Positions 1 through 10,991 of a DNA stretch of 64,000 bases are shown piece after piece. Within the stretch, counting starts at the first letter, position 1, and every line of letters starts with the position of its first letter. This DNA comes from Ichthyophis bannanicus (Eukaryota; Chordata; Amphibia; Gymnophiona; Ichthyophiidae). A program made the translations under genes and the position numbers. The notes under the pieces are model-generated. The model was not told where the DNA came from. It searched no databases and worked only from the letters and a program-made list of their open reading frames with translations. Location of the stretch: contig CM066034.1 in the NCBI GenBank assembly GCA_033557465.1, positions 416,370,159 through 416,434,158 on the forward strand, in the 5' to 3' direction.

Positions 1-989
1 CTATAAGATTTAAATGTGACAAGGAGCAGTGTATTGTAAAAATCAGCACTGGTCAGGAAGGTTTGCCTACCCTTTGAAAGGAGCAATTATTAGAATAGTC
101 CTAAAAAAATAAACAAATTCTTGACCTGAACTAATTTTATTATTATCACCTGATTTCTAATCTTCCCATTTTAATGAATTGCCAAGATTAGCAGGGGTTA
201 AGCTAGCAACCTTGGAAAGGCCACCAGAGATCAAGAGCAGAGGAAAGACCAGGATTGTATCTGTACATAAACAAACCCATGGAAGATCCAGGTGGTCTAG
301 TGCAGGGTGTGCCCTGTTTGGAGACAATATTTAAGAGGAGCCAGTGAAATTCAACTTTGCGATAAAGTAGTCTCCTGAGATATATCCACTGGAACCTCTG
401 TTCATCCTATCTTTCAGTCCAACTGGCTCCATGCCTATCCTCACACTCCTGCTTCAGCGCTCTTGTTCCAGGCCAGCCTTGGTTCTCCCAACTGTACAAG
501 CTTATGCAGTTACCATATAGTGTCAACAAGATGTTGCCTGAGAATTCGTACTAGCAAAGATCACAGTCTAGACTGGAATGAAATGGGCAATTGGGATACC
601 TGTTTTAAAGGATTTAGTGTGTACCATTCAGACAATGCATGCCCAGCTTCACAGCCTCTAGCAGAAGATCAGTTCCTTGCAAGTACCTAACCAAATAGAG
701 TGGCCATCTTAGATCATCCAGCTGCCTGCAGAGTCTTGGATGCCATTTCCAAAAAATGTTATAATAAAAAAAAGAGTTCTCTGGATTCCTCCATTAATTT
801 AAACTCTGGTTCCAACTACATCCACACTCCTGCAACACAGACTCAAAGTGGCTTCCATCATCAACCTACTTTAAAAGAATCATTTCCAACCAACAAACAG
901 TGAAATCATTGCATTGCTGGATGTTAGATCCTACTCTTCCCATCTCATCTCCCACTTACCCCATGTGAGAAATCTTGCTATATAGAGAA
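1..989. other. No recognised feature
   Basis: I see no repeat end, RT motif or exon-like structure here. Short open frames (for example 463-690 and 700-903) have no recognisable domain and look like chance. The last part may be the decayed start of the LINE that becomes recognisable near 990. Confidence 0.4.
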
Positions 990-2483
990 ACTCACCAGAT
1001 AAGAAGGGTAAACGTGTCTTCCACAGCAGACTGGCTAACCTACTGAAGAAGGCTTAAACTAGATTCACTGGGAATGGGTGAAGAAAGCTCCCAAGTATGT
1101 AAAAACCCTCAGTTAAAAATTTAATACCTCTGTAAAATTGGGAAAAGGGGAAACCACTGGAAAGTAGTATATATTAATGCCAATATTATGGGAAATAAGA
1201 TTCTGGATCTTGACACTTTAATGGAAGAGGCTGACTTGGATTTAGTAGTGGTCACAGAGACATGGTTCATGGAGAACCATGACTGGGATGTAATTATATT
1301 GGGCTATAATTTATTCAAGAAGGACAGGGTAGGAAAAAGGGAGAAGTAGCACTATATGTAAAAAATTTATATTAAAGCTACGGAATTGCAGAGCTTATGA
1401 AGGAAGGAGGAGACACTATAGGTTGAACTGGAAAGTTGCACAGGTATGAAATACAGACCTCCATCATAGGCAAAAAAAGTGTAGAGATTTAATTAATGAT
1501 ATTTGCAGTGTTGCTATGAAAGGAGACGTGCTACTGATAGGTGATTTCAATATGCTGGATGTTGATTGGAACATTTCTGCTGCAGTGTCATCTAGAAGTA
1601 AGGAGCTACTGGATTCTCTACAGCAAGAATTTTTCTGACAACTAGTAATGGAGCCCTTACAGGAGAGGGCCATACTGGACTTGGTGCTTATGGATGGGGA
1701 GAGTGTTTCCGATATTATAGTGGGTGATCATCCCAATGGGACAATACCTCAAGGAGTTATTAGCAGAATGAGAAGAGCTGGAGGATGTGGAAAAGCAGCA
1801 AGCAAAACTGATAGGGGATATTTTAAGAGCAACAAACCTTTTTGTTAGAAAAGTAAATAAATGTAAAAAAAAAAAGGAGGCCACTATGGTTCTCAAAAGA
1901 AATAGCTGAAAAGATGTGGAAAAAGAAGGTGGCCTTCATAAAATACAAGAGATCACAGAAAAAGGAAGACACGCATTGATACTATGAAAAAAACTTAAAG
2001 AAGCAAGGAAAGTAGTCAGGAAAGCAAAGATATAAATGGAAGAAAAAATAGCCAATACAGTGAAATGGAGGGGCAAAACATTTTTCAGATATGTTAGAGG
2101 AAGAAGTGCAAATGTGGTATTGTCAGACTGAAGGGTGAAGGGAAGGAATATGTAAAAGCTGATGAGGATAAAGCAGAATTATTTAACAAATATTTCGGTT
2201 CTGTGTTTACAGATGGATGGTCAGGAGCAGGACCTCAGAAAACATCGACAAATAGGAACAAAAGTATGGTGGATCTTGAATGATCTTCAGAAGAATATAT
2301 TTGGAGAAGTTAGCTAAACTAAAAGTAGGCAACATGATGGAGACAGCTGGGATATATCTGAGAGTATCGAAGGAACTTAGGGATGTTCTGGTGGCACAAC
2401 TGTCTAAACTTTTCAATGCTTCTTTAGAGTCAGCAGTAGTCTCAGAGGACTAGAGAAGGGGACACGTGGTCCCTCTACATAAA
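990..2483 (+). mobile_element. CR1-type LINE fragment (subfamily B), endonuclease part
   Basis: Broken open reading frame 2 of a non-LTR retrotransposon. The AP-like endonuclease is readable from about 1165: an N-terminal NANIMGNK-like block, the TETWF block near 1255, GDFN at about 1540-1552, and a GDH block near 1723. RT-finger sequence follows to about 2483 (a LFNASLES block near 2413, then a VPLHKS block). Several stops and frameshifts show it is dead. At about 2484 the text switches to sequence that belongs upstream of the RT in a second subfamily, so this copy ends against the next LINE. The order of blocks matches CR1; subfamily letters are my own labels. Confidence 0.75.
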
Positions 2484-4495
2484 AGCTGTTGTAGCCAAAA
2501 AAGCATCTTTCAGGAAATGGAAAAAGGAGCCAAATGACGAAAAAGGGAAACATAAACACTGGCAAGTTAGATGCAAGGCATTGATAAGGCAGGCAAAGAC
2601 AGAATTTGAAAAAAAGCTTGCAAAAATACATAATAAAACCTTTTTCAAGTACAATCCTAATATAAAACCTGCGAGAGAGTTAGTTGGATCATTAGACGAT
2701 AGAGGAGTAAAAGGGGTGCTAAGGAAGGACAAGGCCATAGCGGAGAGATGGAATGAATTCTTTGCTTTGGTCTTTACTAAGGAAGATGTAGGGAAGTTAC
2801 CCATGCCTGAAATGGTATTTAAATGTGATATATCATAAGAATTGAAAGAAATATCGATAAACCGGGAAAATGTATTACAAGTATTTGATAAACTGAAGAG
2901 TAGTAAATCATCCAAGGATGCTGAAAGAACTGAAAGATGAGATTGCAGACCTACTATAATCTGTGAACTATTATTAAAATCATCTGTAGTACCTGAAGAT
3001 TGGAGAATGGCCAATGTAATGCCAATTTTTAAAAAGGGTTCCAGGAGGGATCTGGGAAACTGCAGACCAGTGAGCCTGACATCGGTACCGGGCAAAATGG
3101 TAGAAATAATTATAAAGTATAAAATTACTGCACATATAGATAGTCATAGTTTAATGGGAGAAACATTGATTTAGCCAAGGAAGGTCTTGTCTGACTAATC
3201 TGTTACATTTTTTGAAGGTGTGAATAACAGATAGATCAAGGTGAGTCGGTTGATATAGTATACCTGGATTTTCAGAAAGCCTTTGACAAGGTCCCTCATG
3301 AGAGACTCTGCCAAATTAAAAAGTCATGGGATTGGAGGCAGTGTAGTATTGTGGATCAGGAACTGGTTAAAAGATGGAAAGCAGAGAGTAGGGCTTAACG
3401 GCCAATTTTCTCAATGGAGAAAGGTGAATAATGGAGTACCCCACAGATCTGTGCTGGGCTCATTGCTTTTTAACATCTTCATAAATGACCTGTAAATAAT
3501 AATAATGAGGTGAACAAATTTGCAGATGACACAACATTATTCAAAGTTTATAAAACACAAGAGGATTATGAAAAATTGCAAGAGGACCTTGGTAAACTGG
3601 AAGACTGGGCATTCGAATGGCAGATGAAATTTAATGTGGACAAGTGCAAAGTTATGGAAAGAATGACCCAAACTATGGTTACACGATGCAAGGTTCCCAT
3701 TAGGAACCACCACCCAGGAAAAAAAATTAGATGTCATTATGGATAATATGTTGAAATCCTCCATCCATTGTGCAGCGGCGGCCAGGAAAGCAAATAGAAT
3801 GCTAGGAATCATAAGGAAAGGAATGGTGAATAAAGCAAAGGATATTATGATGTTTCTATATCATTCCAAGGTGCGATCACACCTTGAATATTGTGTGCAA
3901 TTCTGGTCATCATATCTTAAAAAGGATATAGCGGAATTAGAAAAGGAACAGAGAAGAGCCACCAAAATGGTAAAGGGGATGGAAGGATACCCCTATAAGG
4001 AAAGGCTTAAAAGATTAGGGCTTTTCAGCTTGGAAAAGAGATGTCTGAGGGGAGATATGATAGAGTCTATAAATTAATGATTGGAATGGAATGGATAAAC
4101 ATAGATTGGTTGTTTACACCATCCAAAAGTAGAAAGACTAGGGGACACGCAATGAAGCTACAACATAAGCCATTTAAGACTAATAAGAGAAAATATTTTT
4201 TTCACTCAAACCATAATCAAACTCTGGAATTCATTATCAGAGGATGTAGTAAAAGCTATTAGTGTAGCTGGATTTAACAAAGGTTTGAACAAGTTCCTGG
4301 AGGAAAGTCTATAAACCATTATTAAAGAAGACCCTGGAAATCCACTGCTTGCCCAGGGACAAGCATTGTGGAACCTGTGTGCCTTTTAGGAACCCCCCGG
4401 GTACTTGTGACCTGGATTGGTCACTGCTGGAAACAGGATATTGGGTTTGACGGGCCTGGTCTGATCCAATATGGCATTTCTTATGTTCTTATTTT
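2484..4495 (+). mobile_element. CR1-type LINE (subfamily A), reverse transcriptase to 3' end
   Basis: 5'-truncated non-LTR retrotransposon. The linker between endonuclease and RT is readable at 2490-2840 and the RT palm at 2990-3700. Visible RT motifs are a GNCRPVSLTS block near 3056, DFQKAFDKVPH (motif A) at about 3267-3300, a GVPHRSVLG block (motif B) near 3435 and FADD (motif C) at 3519-3530. The C-terminal domain runs to about 4310. The 3' UTR ends in the TATGTTCTTA motif at about 4484-4495, the same tail as the copies at 17332, 36089, 38205 and 42355. At least four stops or frameshifts separate the pieces, so no protein is made. Confidence 0.8.
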
Positions 4496-4511
4496 CTTAA
4501 TTGGAAGTAAG

Positions 4512-5715
4512 GATGAGACTTGGAATAATAGGCTGGTTAATCTGACCTCTGTGGTGAATAAATTAATGGAAACACTGCTAAAACAGAGGATAGTGAAGTT
4601 TCTGGGATCCAATAGATTTCAGATTTGAGACAGGTCTTGTAAACAAATGTCATTAATTTCTTTGAATGGGTGACCAGAGAGTTGGACCGAGGGAGTGTTC
4701 TAGATGTGGTGTACTTAGATTTCAGTAAAGCTTTTGACATTTTTCCATACAGGCAGCTTATAAGTAGATTGAGCACCTTATGGATGCACCTAAAAATGAC
4801 TGACTGGGTTAGAAACTGGTTGAGTAGGAAGCAACAAAGGGTATGGATAAATGGAGTCACTGCAAGGAGAAGGATGTTACCAATGGTGTGCCACAGGGAT
4901 CTGTCCTTGGTCTGATTCTTTTTAACATTTCTGTAAGTGATATTGTGCAAGGGCTTCTGAATAAGGTTTGCCTCTTTGCAAATCATACTAAAATCTGCAA
5001 TAGAATAGAGACACCCAAAAATGTGTAGATAGCATGAGGAGGGATCTAAAGAACCTTGAAAAATGGTTGAGAATTTGGCAGCTGAGATTTAACTCTAAAT
5101 AATGCAGGGCCATGCATTTGGGCTTCCAAAATCCAAGGGAATGGCAGAGTATAGGGGTGATGTACCTCTGTTCATGAAAAAAGAGCGGAACCTCAGTATG
5201 ATTGTTTATGATGATCTGTAGGTGACTAAACAGGTAGAAAATGTGCCAATGAAAGCCAGAAGGATTCTTAGGTACACAGGGAGAGGAATGACTAACAGAA
5301 AGAAGGAGGTACCCATTTTTGTCTTTTGTGAAATCTCATTTGGAGTACTGCTTGTAATACTAGATTCCACACCTTCAAAAGGATATAAGGATGGAGTCAA
5401 TATAGAGAGTGGCTACTAGAATGGTCAGTGGTTTTCATCACAAGGCATACAATATGGGGCAGACTTAAAAATCTCAATATATATAATTTGGAGTAAAGGG
5501 GGGGAGAAGGGAGATACAATAGAGATGTTTAAATACCTCTGTGGCATAAATGCACAGGAGAAGAACATCTTTCAGTTGAAAGAAAATCCTGCAATGTGGG
5601 GACATAGGATGAAGGTGAAAGAGGATAGACTGAGGAATAATTTAAGAAACTATTTTTGTACAGAAAGAGTGGTAGATGCATGGAACAGTCTCCCAGTGGA
5701 GGTGGTAGAGACAAG
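4512..5715 (+). mobile_element. CR1-type LINE (subfamily B), main part, split copy
   Basis: 5'-truncated copy starting in the RT fingers (a RLVNLTSVVNKLME block at 4531-4572). Motif A is DFSKAFD near 4720 and motif B GVPQGSVLG near 4886. Motif C has decayed to FANHT near 4975, so the catalytic Asp pair is lost. The C-terminal region (FKYLCGINAQ near 5529 to WNSLPVEVVET near 5710) is well kept. The copy breaks at about 5715 where a foldback element is inserted, and its last ~120 bp resume at 6804. Confidence 0.75.
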
Positions 5716-6803
5716 GGGCTCAATATTTGAAAGCCATTTATATGGTTTACAGCCCTCTAAAATGTTGTTGGTATGAAGCAAGTTGAAGCCCGCTTCATAC
5801 CATATCCTAAAGCAATTCTGTGGCTACCAACAGAGTGACCGGAAGTAGGCCTGTAGCAAGAGCCTAATTAAATGTGGCCATTGTTTTGTTGCTGGGCAGA
5901 TTTCAGAGAACAGAGAACTGCAGAGAATCTTTAGCACTTGGTCAAGTACGGGACATGCAGAAACACCACAGACTAGACAGGGGGAGGAAAAGGTGGGATG
6001 AAACAAGGAAGAAGACAAGCTGGAGGAGAATTGATAACACAAACTCCAGTTATTTGCGGAAATCTGAAAGTCTAACAGTGTTTGCACGGAAAACAGAGCT
6101 AAAACCTGACCAATAGAAATATAGTACAATAAAACATCTTAACTACAACTAGATAATATATATAAGAATGATCTGTAGGTGGCTAAACAGTATCATTCAA
6201 GGGGGGAGGAGACAAAGAGGATCCATACAGAGAGTCTGTGCTTTGTAGCTCAGCTTCTGTTCTCTTTGTCCCCTAAGCTCCCAGCACTCAGGCAAACTGC
6301 ATTGTTTAAGAAACTAATGCTGCATTTTGCTTTTTGGCTAAGATTGTAACTGATTGGGCATAATAAAGATCTCATTTCCTTCTAAGTGTCTGAGTCTGTT
6401 TGGAGCAGTGTGAGGTCAATCTTATATCTTTGGCATACAACACAGCAACCTTAGTCCACAAAAATCCCCAAGACTGTGTAAATGCTGCTATCTGGGATAT
6501 TCAACGACACTAACATGGTTAGTGCTGCTGAATATCCCCTCTCTTCTCCCTTACACGCCCCGATGCTAACTGATTTGGGGGCATTCCAGGGAGGAGTGGA
6601 GGTGGTGACTGTCCCTAACCAGGTAGCAGCAATTTTGTATGCTGCCTGGTTAGCGGCCTGCTCCTAAAAGATAGGTGAGGAAAACCCTCACCTATCTTTA
6701 AGCACAGGAGCTAACTGGGCAGCATGCAATATCGCTGCTGCTGGGTTATCCCAGATATTCAATGCTGGGGCCGCATCTGACCCTGCACTGAATATCCGAG
6801 GAC
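5716..6803. repeat. P1 foldback element, interrupted by an LTR-like insert
   Basis: Begins GGGCTCAATATTTGAAAG, the same end as the copies at 55851 and 37905, and resumes at about 6470 after a ~710-bp insert. The second part carries the family hallmarks: GGATATTCAACG, CTAACATGGTTAG, internal palindromes and a TGAATATCC end. It lies inside a CR1-type LINE, whose 3' end continues at 6804. A duplicated target could not be fixed with certainty (AAGG against GAGG). Confidence 0.6.
5756..6466 (+). mobile_element. Possible solo LTR nested in the P1 element
   Basis: A ~710-bp block with the signals of an LTR in order: TG start (TGTTG near 5763), a TATATAAG box near 6157-6164, an AATAAA polyadenylation signal at 6362-6367 followed by a T/G-rich stretch, and a CAACA end near 6443. 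The ends are short inverted repeats (TGTTG...CAACA). No internal gag, pol or env sequence is present. I could not find a clean 4-6 bp target duplication, so an unrelated element with a chance TATA/AATAAA pair remains possible. Confidence 0.4.
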
Positions 6804-6925
6804 TGTATCTGCATTCAAAAAAGCATGGGACAGAGAGGATCTCTAAGGGAAAAAGAGGGACTGTATAGCTAAATAGCTCAATAGTTAGCAAGAAAGGGCA
6901 GACTGGATAGGCCATATGGTCTTTG
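6804..6925 (+). mobile_element. 3' end of the split CR1-type LINE (subfamily B)
   Basis: Continues the copy broken at 5715. It encodes the last C-terminal residues (the FKKAWDRE block near 6815) and the 3' UTR with the GGCCATATGG signature that also ends the copies at 9388, 18982, 20110 and 34663. Confidence 0.7.
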
Positions 6926-7061
6926 TAATGAACTAGCACTTTGACTCCTTTCAGAAGTGGCTTTGCAAACCTAGCAAAGGATGAGCTGGCGTAACTGGAT
7001 CCTCTATGAAGCTTGACAGAATAGAACCAGGAGAAGATGTAAGAAGATCCTGCTCCCCCTG

Positions 7062-9352
7062 TGGTATAATAACACAATCAAACAAATTAAAAGAACACTA
7101 AGAAAACACGAACGTGAATGGAGAAATTCCAAAACGACACCCAACCATGAAATATATTTAAAAACACTCAACAATTACAGAAAAGCAATTGACACAGCTA
7201 AGAGAAACTATTACTCTAACATACTAGTTAATTCTATGAATCGTCCAAGAGAACTGTTTAGTATAGTTCAGAATTTGACCAACAAAAGCCATAACACACA
7301 TGAAACATCTATTGACATTTCCCCACAAGAACTAGCACAATACTATATAAACAAAACTAAACCACAAATGGCGCCCCCAAAATTATACACTGAGTTGATC
7401 CCTAACATCTCTGATACCTGGTCAAACTTCAACCTAGTAACAAAATCCACTCTTAAAACCATCATATCTAATATAAATACAACAACTTCACACCTCAATC
7501 CCTGCCCAGTAAAATGGATAAAGAAGACTCTCCCTACACTCTCATCCTTCATCCTCCCCATAGTTAACTTTTCATTGGAAAATGGCTATTTACCCCCTTC
7601 CCTAAAGCACGTCCAAATAAGACCAATTCTCAAAAATAAGACCCTCGACAAGACATCCCCAATCTCTTACAGACCCATTTCAAGTATCCCTTTCATGGCC
7701 AAACTCACTGAAAAAATAGTCCAAACCCAATTACAAGAATTTGTTGATACAATAGATCTCCTTGATGAACATCAATATGGCTTCCGTCCATATCATGGAG
7801 TGGAAACTCTATTGACAGTACTCATTGACACGTTAATAAGAGGAATTGACGACCCAAAACAAGCATTTATATTAATCTTTCTAGACATCTCCGTAGCGTT
7901 TGACAGTGTTAACCATGCAACAATGCTAAGCAGACTCCAACAAATTGGAATAACATCCACAGTATATAATTGGTTTAAGTCTTACCTAACAAATAGAACC
8001 CAAACAGTGAGAATTGACAATCAAACATCAAATATCTTTAAACAAACTCAAGGCCTTCCACAAGGATCTGCGCTGTCAGCACTTCTATTTAATATTTACC
8101 TCCAACCAGTCTGCAACATCTTTAAACGCCACGGCGTAAATTACCACATTTATGCAGACGATATTATGTTTTACTACCATTTAAAATCCCACACCCACCA
8201 ATACAACAAATAAAAGATTGCTTTAATGAATTAACATCTTGGCTCATTGACCAAAACCTATACATTAATTTTACAAAAACTGATATCCTCTATGTCACAA
8301 AAAACCAAACATATACACCTCCAAATTCCATCACCCTAAATAACCACGAGATTAAAGCTAAAAAAGAATTAAAATACCTAGGTGTAATACTTGATGATAA
8401 ACTTAATATGGACTCACACATAAAAAACCTTACAAAAACTATACATTTTAAAATTAAGACCCTGAAACAAATATGCCCATTAATTCATTTACACGACTTC
8501 ATATCAATAATACAAGCAATCATCACCCCACACTTTGATTTTGCAAACTTAATTCTCCAGGGAATCACGCGGCAAAACATTAAAAAGATCCAATTAACTC
8601 AAAATATTGCGGCTAGAATTATAATGAAAGTAAGTCCAAAAGAACACATTACACCAATTCTTGCTAAACTCCATTGGCTACCTATTCACGAAAGGATACA
8701 CTACAAAATACTAGTTACCACCTTCAAACTGATGAATAAACTTTCACCATCTGTACTTAATAACCTGATCAACATAAAACCAAATAAGAGATCTCAAAGA
8801 AGTAGAAATACAAACACAATATCATTACCTAAAGATTATAAAAAAGCTAGAAAACTAACCAATAACAGGGCCTTCTCTCACTGTGCACCGTCTCTATGGA
8901 ATAACCTACCTGACAATATCCGCCTCCTAACTGAACTCAAAGAATTTAGAAAAAAACTAAAAACACATTTATTCACCTTACATTATACACCTCTGGACTG
9001 CCAAACCATACAAGTTGACACAGGATAATAATCCCTACAAGGCATACACTCACTTAACCAAAATAAACGCATAATCTGATACTAAAAGATGGTCTTCATG
9101 TAATTCAAATTCTATAAAATTAATGTAAATATGTAAAAAGGTTTGATTACATCCACTCAATACCACCGGATGAAATCACAGTTTATATGTCTTTAATTAT
9201 ACTGTTAAATGTAAAAAGTTAAATCTGTTCCCTGTAAAATGACTAGGACATGATTAACCATGTACCTTGAATTTTCTCTGTTCATTGTAAACCACACTTG
9301 ATACTTGGGAAAGAGCGGTATATAAATGTGTGCTAAATAAATAAAATAAATA
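7062..9352 (+). mobile_element. L2-clade LINE, 5'-truncated, well preserved
   Basis: Non-LTR retrotransposon with the linker, the full RT and the C-terminal domain of open reading frame 2, then a 3' UTR ending in a short TAAATAAATAAA-type microsatellite, which is the usual L2 end. It lacks the 5' endonuclease half. The 3' UTR also contains the GCGGTATATAAATG block seen in related 3' ends near 31830 and, in reverse, 53570. Compared with the CR1 copies it has few lesions, so it is probably one of the younger insertions. Confidence 0.85.
7236..9028 (+). pseudogene. L2-type reverse transcriptase (ORF2 remnant)
   Basis: Copies LINE RNA into DNA at the chromosomal nick in intact relatives. The first frame (7236-8213, 325 codons, open further upstream without a start) holds the RT palm: a SYRPISSIPF block near 7667, LDISVAFDSVNH (motif A) at about 7881-7916, GLPQGSALS (motif B) near 8052, and an intact YADD (motif C) at 8151-8162. 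A single-base frameshift near 8185-8210 breaks the frame. The thumb and C-terminal domain continue in another frame to 9028, including the LGVILDDKL block near 8380 and WNNLP near 8900. The catalytic residues of motifs A and C are present, so the frameshift and missing 5' half are the main defects. Assignment to the L2 clade rests on these motifs plus the 3' tail. Confidence 0.8.
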
Positions 9353-9983
9353 AAAGAAACATACCATCCTCTGGTGGACAATGACTTAAAAACATAGCAA
9401 CATGATGGCAGAAAAAGACCAAATGGCCTATCTAATCTACCCTTCCATATCAACTACAATAATCCTATTTTTCCCTTTAGAGATTCTCTATGTTTGTTCC
9501 ATGCTTTTTTAAATTCAGATACTGTCCTTGTGTCCACCACCTCCACTGGGAAACTATTCCACACATCTACCACTCTTTCCGTAAAGAAATATTTCTGCAT
9601 ATTACTCCTGAGTCTATCCCCTTTCACTCTCATGCTATATCCCCTCATAGCAGAGCTTGCCTTAAATTGAAAAAGTCCCTTCTGTGCATTTATGCCACAG
9701 AGATATTTAAATGTCTCTATCATATCGCCCTATCCTGCCTTTCCTCTAAAGTATACATATTAAGATCTAAGTCTGTCCTCATATGCTTCATATTGGAGAC
9801 CATTAACCATTTTAGTAGCCACCCTCTTCACCAACTCCAACCTGCTTATATCCTTTTGAAGGTGCGGTCTCCAGAATTGCACACAATACTTCAAATGAGG
9901 TCGCACCAGAGACTTATACAGAGGCATTATCACCTCCTTTTTTCTGCTGGCCATTCCTCTCCCTATACATCCAAACATCCATT

Positions 9984-10204
9984 CTGAATGAGTAAGCAGC
10001 ATAGTGTGCACAGCACGCGTTTATTTCTATTGTACTACGCAACAGAATCAAGTGTGTTCCCCCCTTTTTAAAGACCCCCTGAAGAAGGCTGTGTAGCCGA
10101 AACGCGTCGGGGCCTAATAAAGGAACTATATTGAACCTAATTGTCGCCAGTCTTTGTGTACCTGCTTGGTTGGTCTTCATACATAGTGTGCAGGTGCCGG
10201 TTGC
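9984..10204 (+). mobile_element. Penelope-like or retrozyme-type insert with hammerhead fold
   Basis: A ~220-bp insert flanked by a ~31-bp direct repeat of the host LINE, too long a duplication for a DNA transposon. It contains the hammerhead-like motif described separately and a CATAGTGTGCA direct repeat near both ends (10000-10010 and 10183-10193). Hammerhead ribozymes inside repeats with LTR-like ends are known from Penelope-like elements and retrozymes. No RT or GIY-YIG coding sequence is present, so the copy would be non-autonomous or a tail fragment. Class is inferred; the fold and duplication are seen. Confidence 0.5.
10075..10112 (+). ncRNA. Hammerhead-ribozyme-like motif
   Basis: Reading 5' to 3': stem I CCCC (10075-10078), core CTGAAGA (10079-10085), one extra A, stem II GGCT-GTGT-AGCC (10087-10098), GAAA (10099-10102), a minimal palindromic stem III (ACGCGT, 10102-10107), the cleavage triplet GTC (10106-10108), then stem I GGGG (10109-10112). 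All conserved core positions fit CUGANGA...GAAA...GUC, and both outer stems pair fully. The extra A before stem II and the tiny stem III suggest a weak or dimer-acting ribozyme. Confidence 0.6.
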
Positions 10205-10300
10205 TCCCCTTGGTACCAGCATTCCTCTCCCTATACATCCAAGCATCCTTCTGGTTTTTGAAGTCACCTTTTCTATCTGTTTAGCTGATCGGAATAAGCC

Positions 10301-10585
10301 CATGATCATTAATGGTGTGAGGCATGTGCTGTCAGTGGAGGTAAAAGAAGTACACTGCCAAAATGTCATATGGGTTCACAGGACATTGATGAGTCAACTG
10401 CCCTAATAAGCCATGGATTGGTCAGATTATCCAAGTGGGAAATAGATGGTCATGACTCCAGTAGAGAAGGGGAATGTGGGACAAGTATAAATAAGTCCTC
10501 TTCAATTGAGTATGTTATTGGCAACTAAAACCTCCCGCATCATAATTCTGACTTGGCTTTCAGGGAAGGAAGAAAAGCCAAAATT
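10301..10585. other. No recognised feature
   Basis: Unassigned. It lies between a truncated LINE and a gypsy-type protease remnant and may be the decayed upstream part of that element, but no zinc-knuckle or capsid motif is visible. Confidence 0.35.
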
Positions 10586-10860
10586 CCTTTGCCATAACTG
10601 ATTCAGGAGCTTCAGTGTATGTCACAAAACTCACATTAGCTCAGCAACACAAGATTTGTGTTTAGAAAAAAGGGAATGATCATGGCAATATAGCCCATTG
10701 ATGGCACTTCCTTATCAACAGGTCTAATGATTTTAGAAACTGGACCATTGATACTGGCTTGATTTGATGACCATCTGGAACTAATAAGCTCTGATTGTAC
10801 CTGTGTTTCACAGTTTGAATCATTTCAGGATTGAAGTGTCATGATCTGCATGTCCAGTGA
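10586..10860 (+). pseudogene. Ty3/gypsy-type aspartic protease remnant
   Basis: Translation across 10586-10830 gives the protease active-site motif DSGAS (10601-10615) within FAITDSGASVYVTKL, then a block reading PIDGTSLSTG and ETGPLIL, as in the flap and later strands of Ty3/gypsy proteases. In intact relatives the enzyme cuts the Gag-Pol precursor. Stops (TAG/TGA) and a frameshift interrupt the frame, and no RT follows before the Tc1 insertion at 10992. A copia-type or retroviral protease is a less likely alternative. Confidence 0.5.
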
Positions 10861-10991
10861 GAGACACCAGCTAACCTTCATTTCCACCTTCTGCTAATAA
10901 TATTATCTCCTAAACGTAGATCTGAAGGACAGTGAGCCAGAAGAGAGTACTAAAGTGTTATTCAGCAGCCAGAGCATAGATGTGACAATTA

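Larger units (their letters stand above)
9388..10300 (-). mobile_element. CR1-type LINE (subfamily B), reverse, split by a ribozyme-bearing insert
   Basis: Reverse-strand C-terminal half of open reading frame 2 and 3' UTR. It reads from an AKQIEKV block near 10290, through CIGRGM (near 10230 and again near 9960), to the FKYLCGINAQK block near 9715 and the TGATGGCAGAAAAAGACC tail near 9404. It is interrupted at about 9984-10204. A ~31-bp stretch of the LINE (CCATTCCTCTCCC...) occurs on both sides of the insert, at 9951-9982 and 10206-10237. Confidence 0.75.

Noticed and set aside
6165..6192. GATCTGTAGGTGGCTAAACAG in the LTR-like block resembling the CR1 RT at 5213
   Set aside because: About 20 bp of similarity only; could be chance or minor gene conversion and does not extend.
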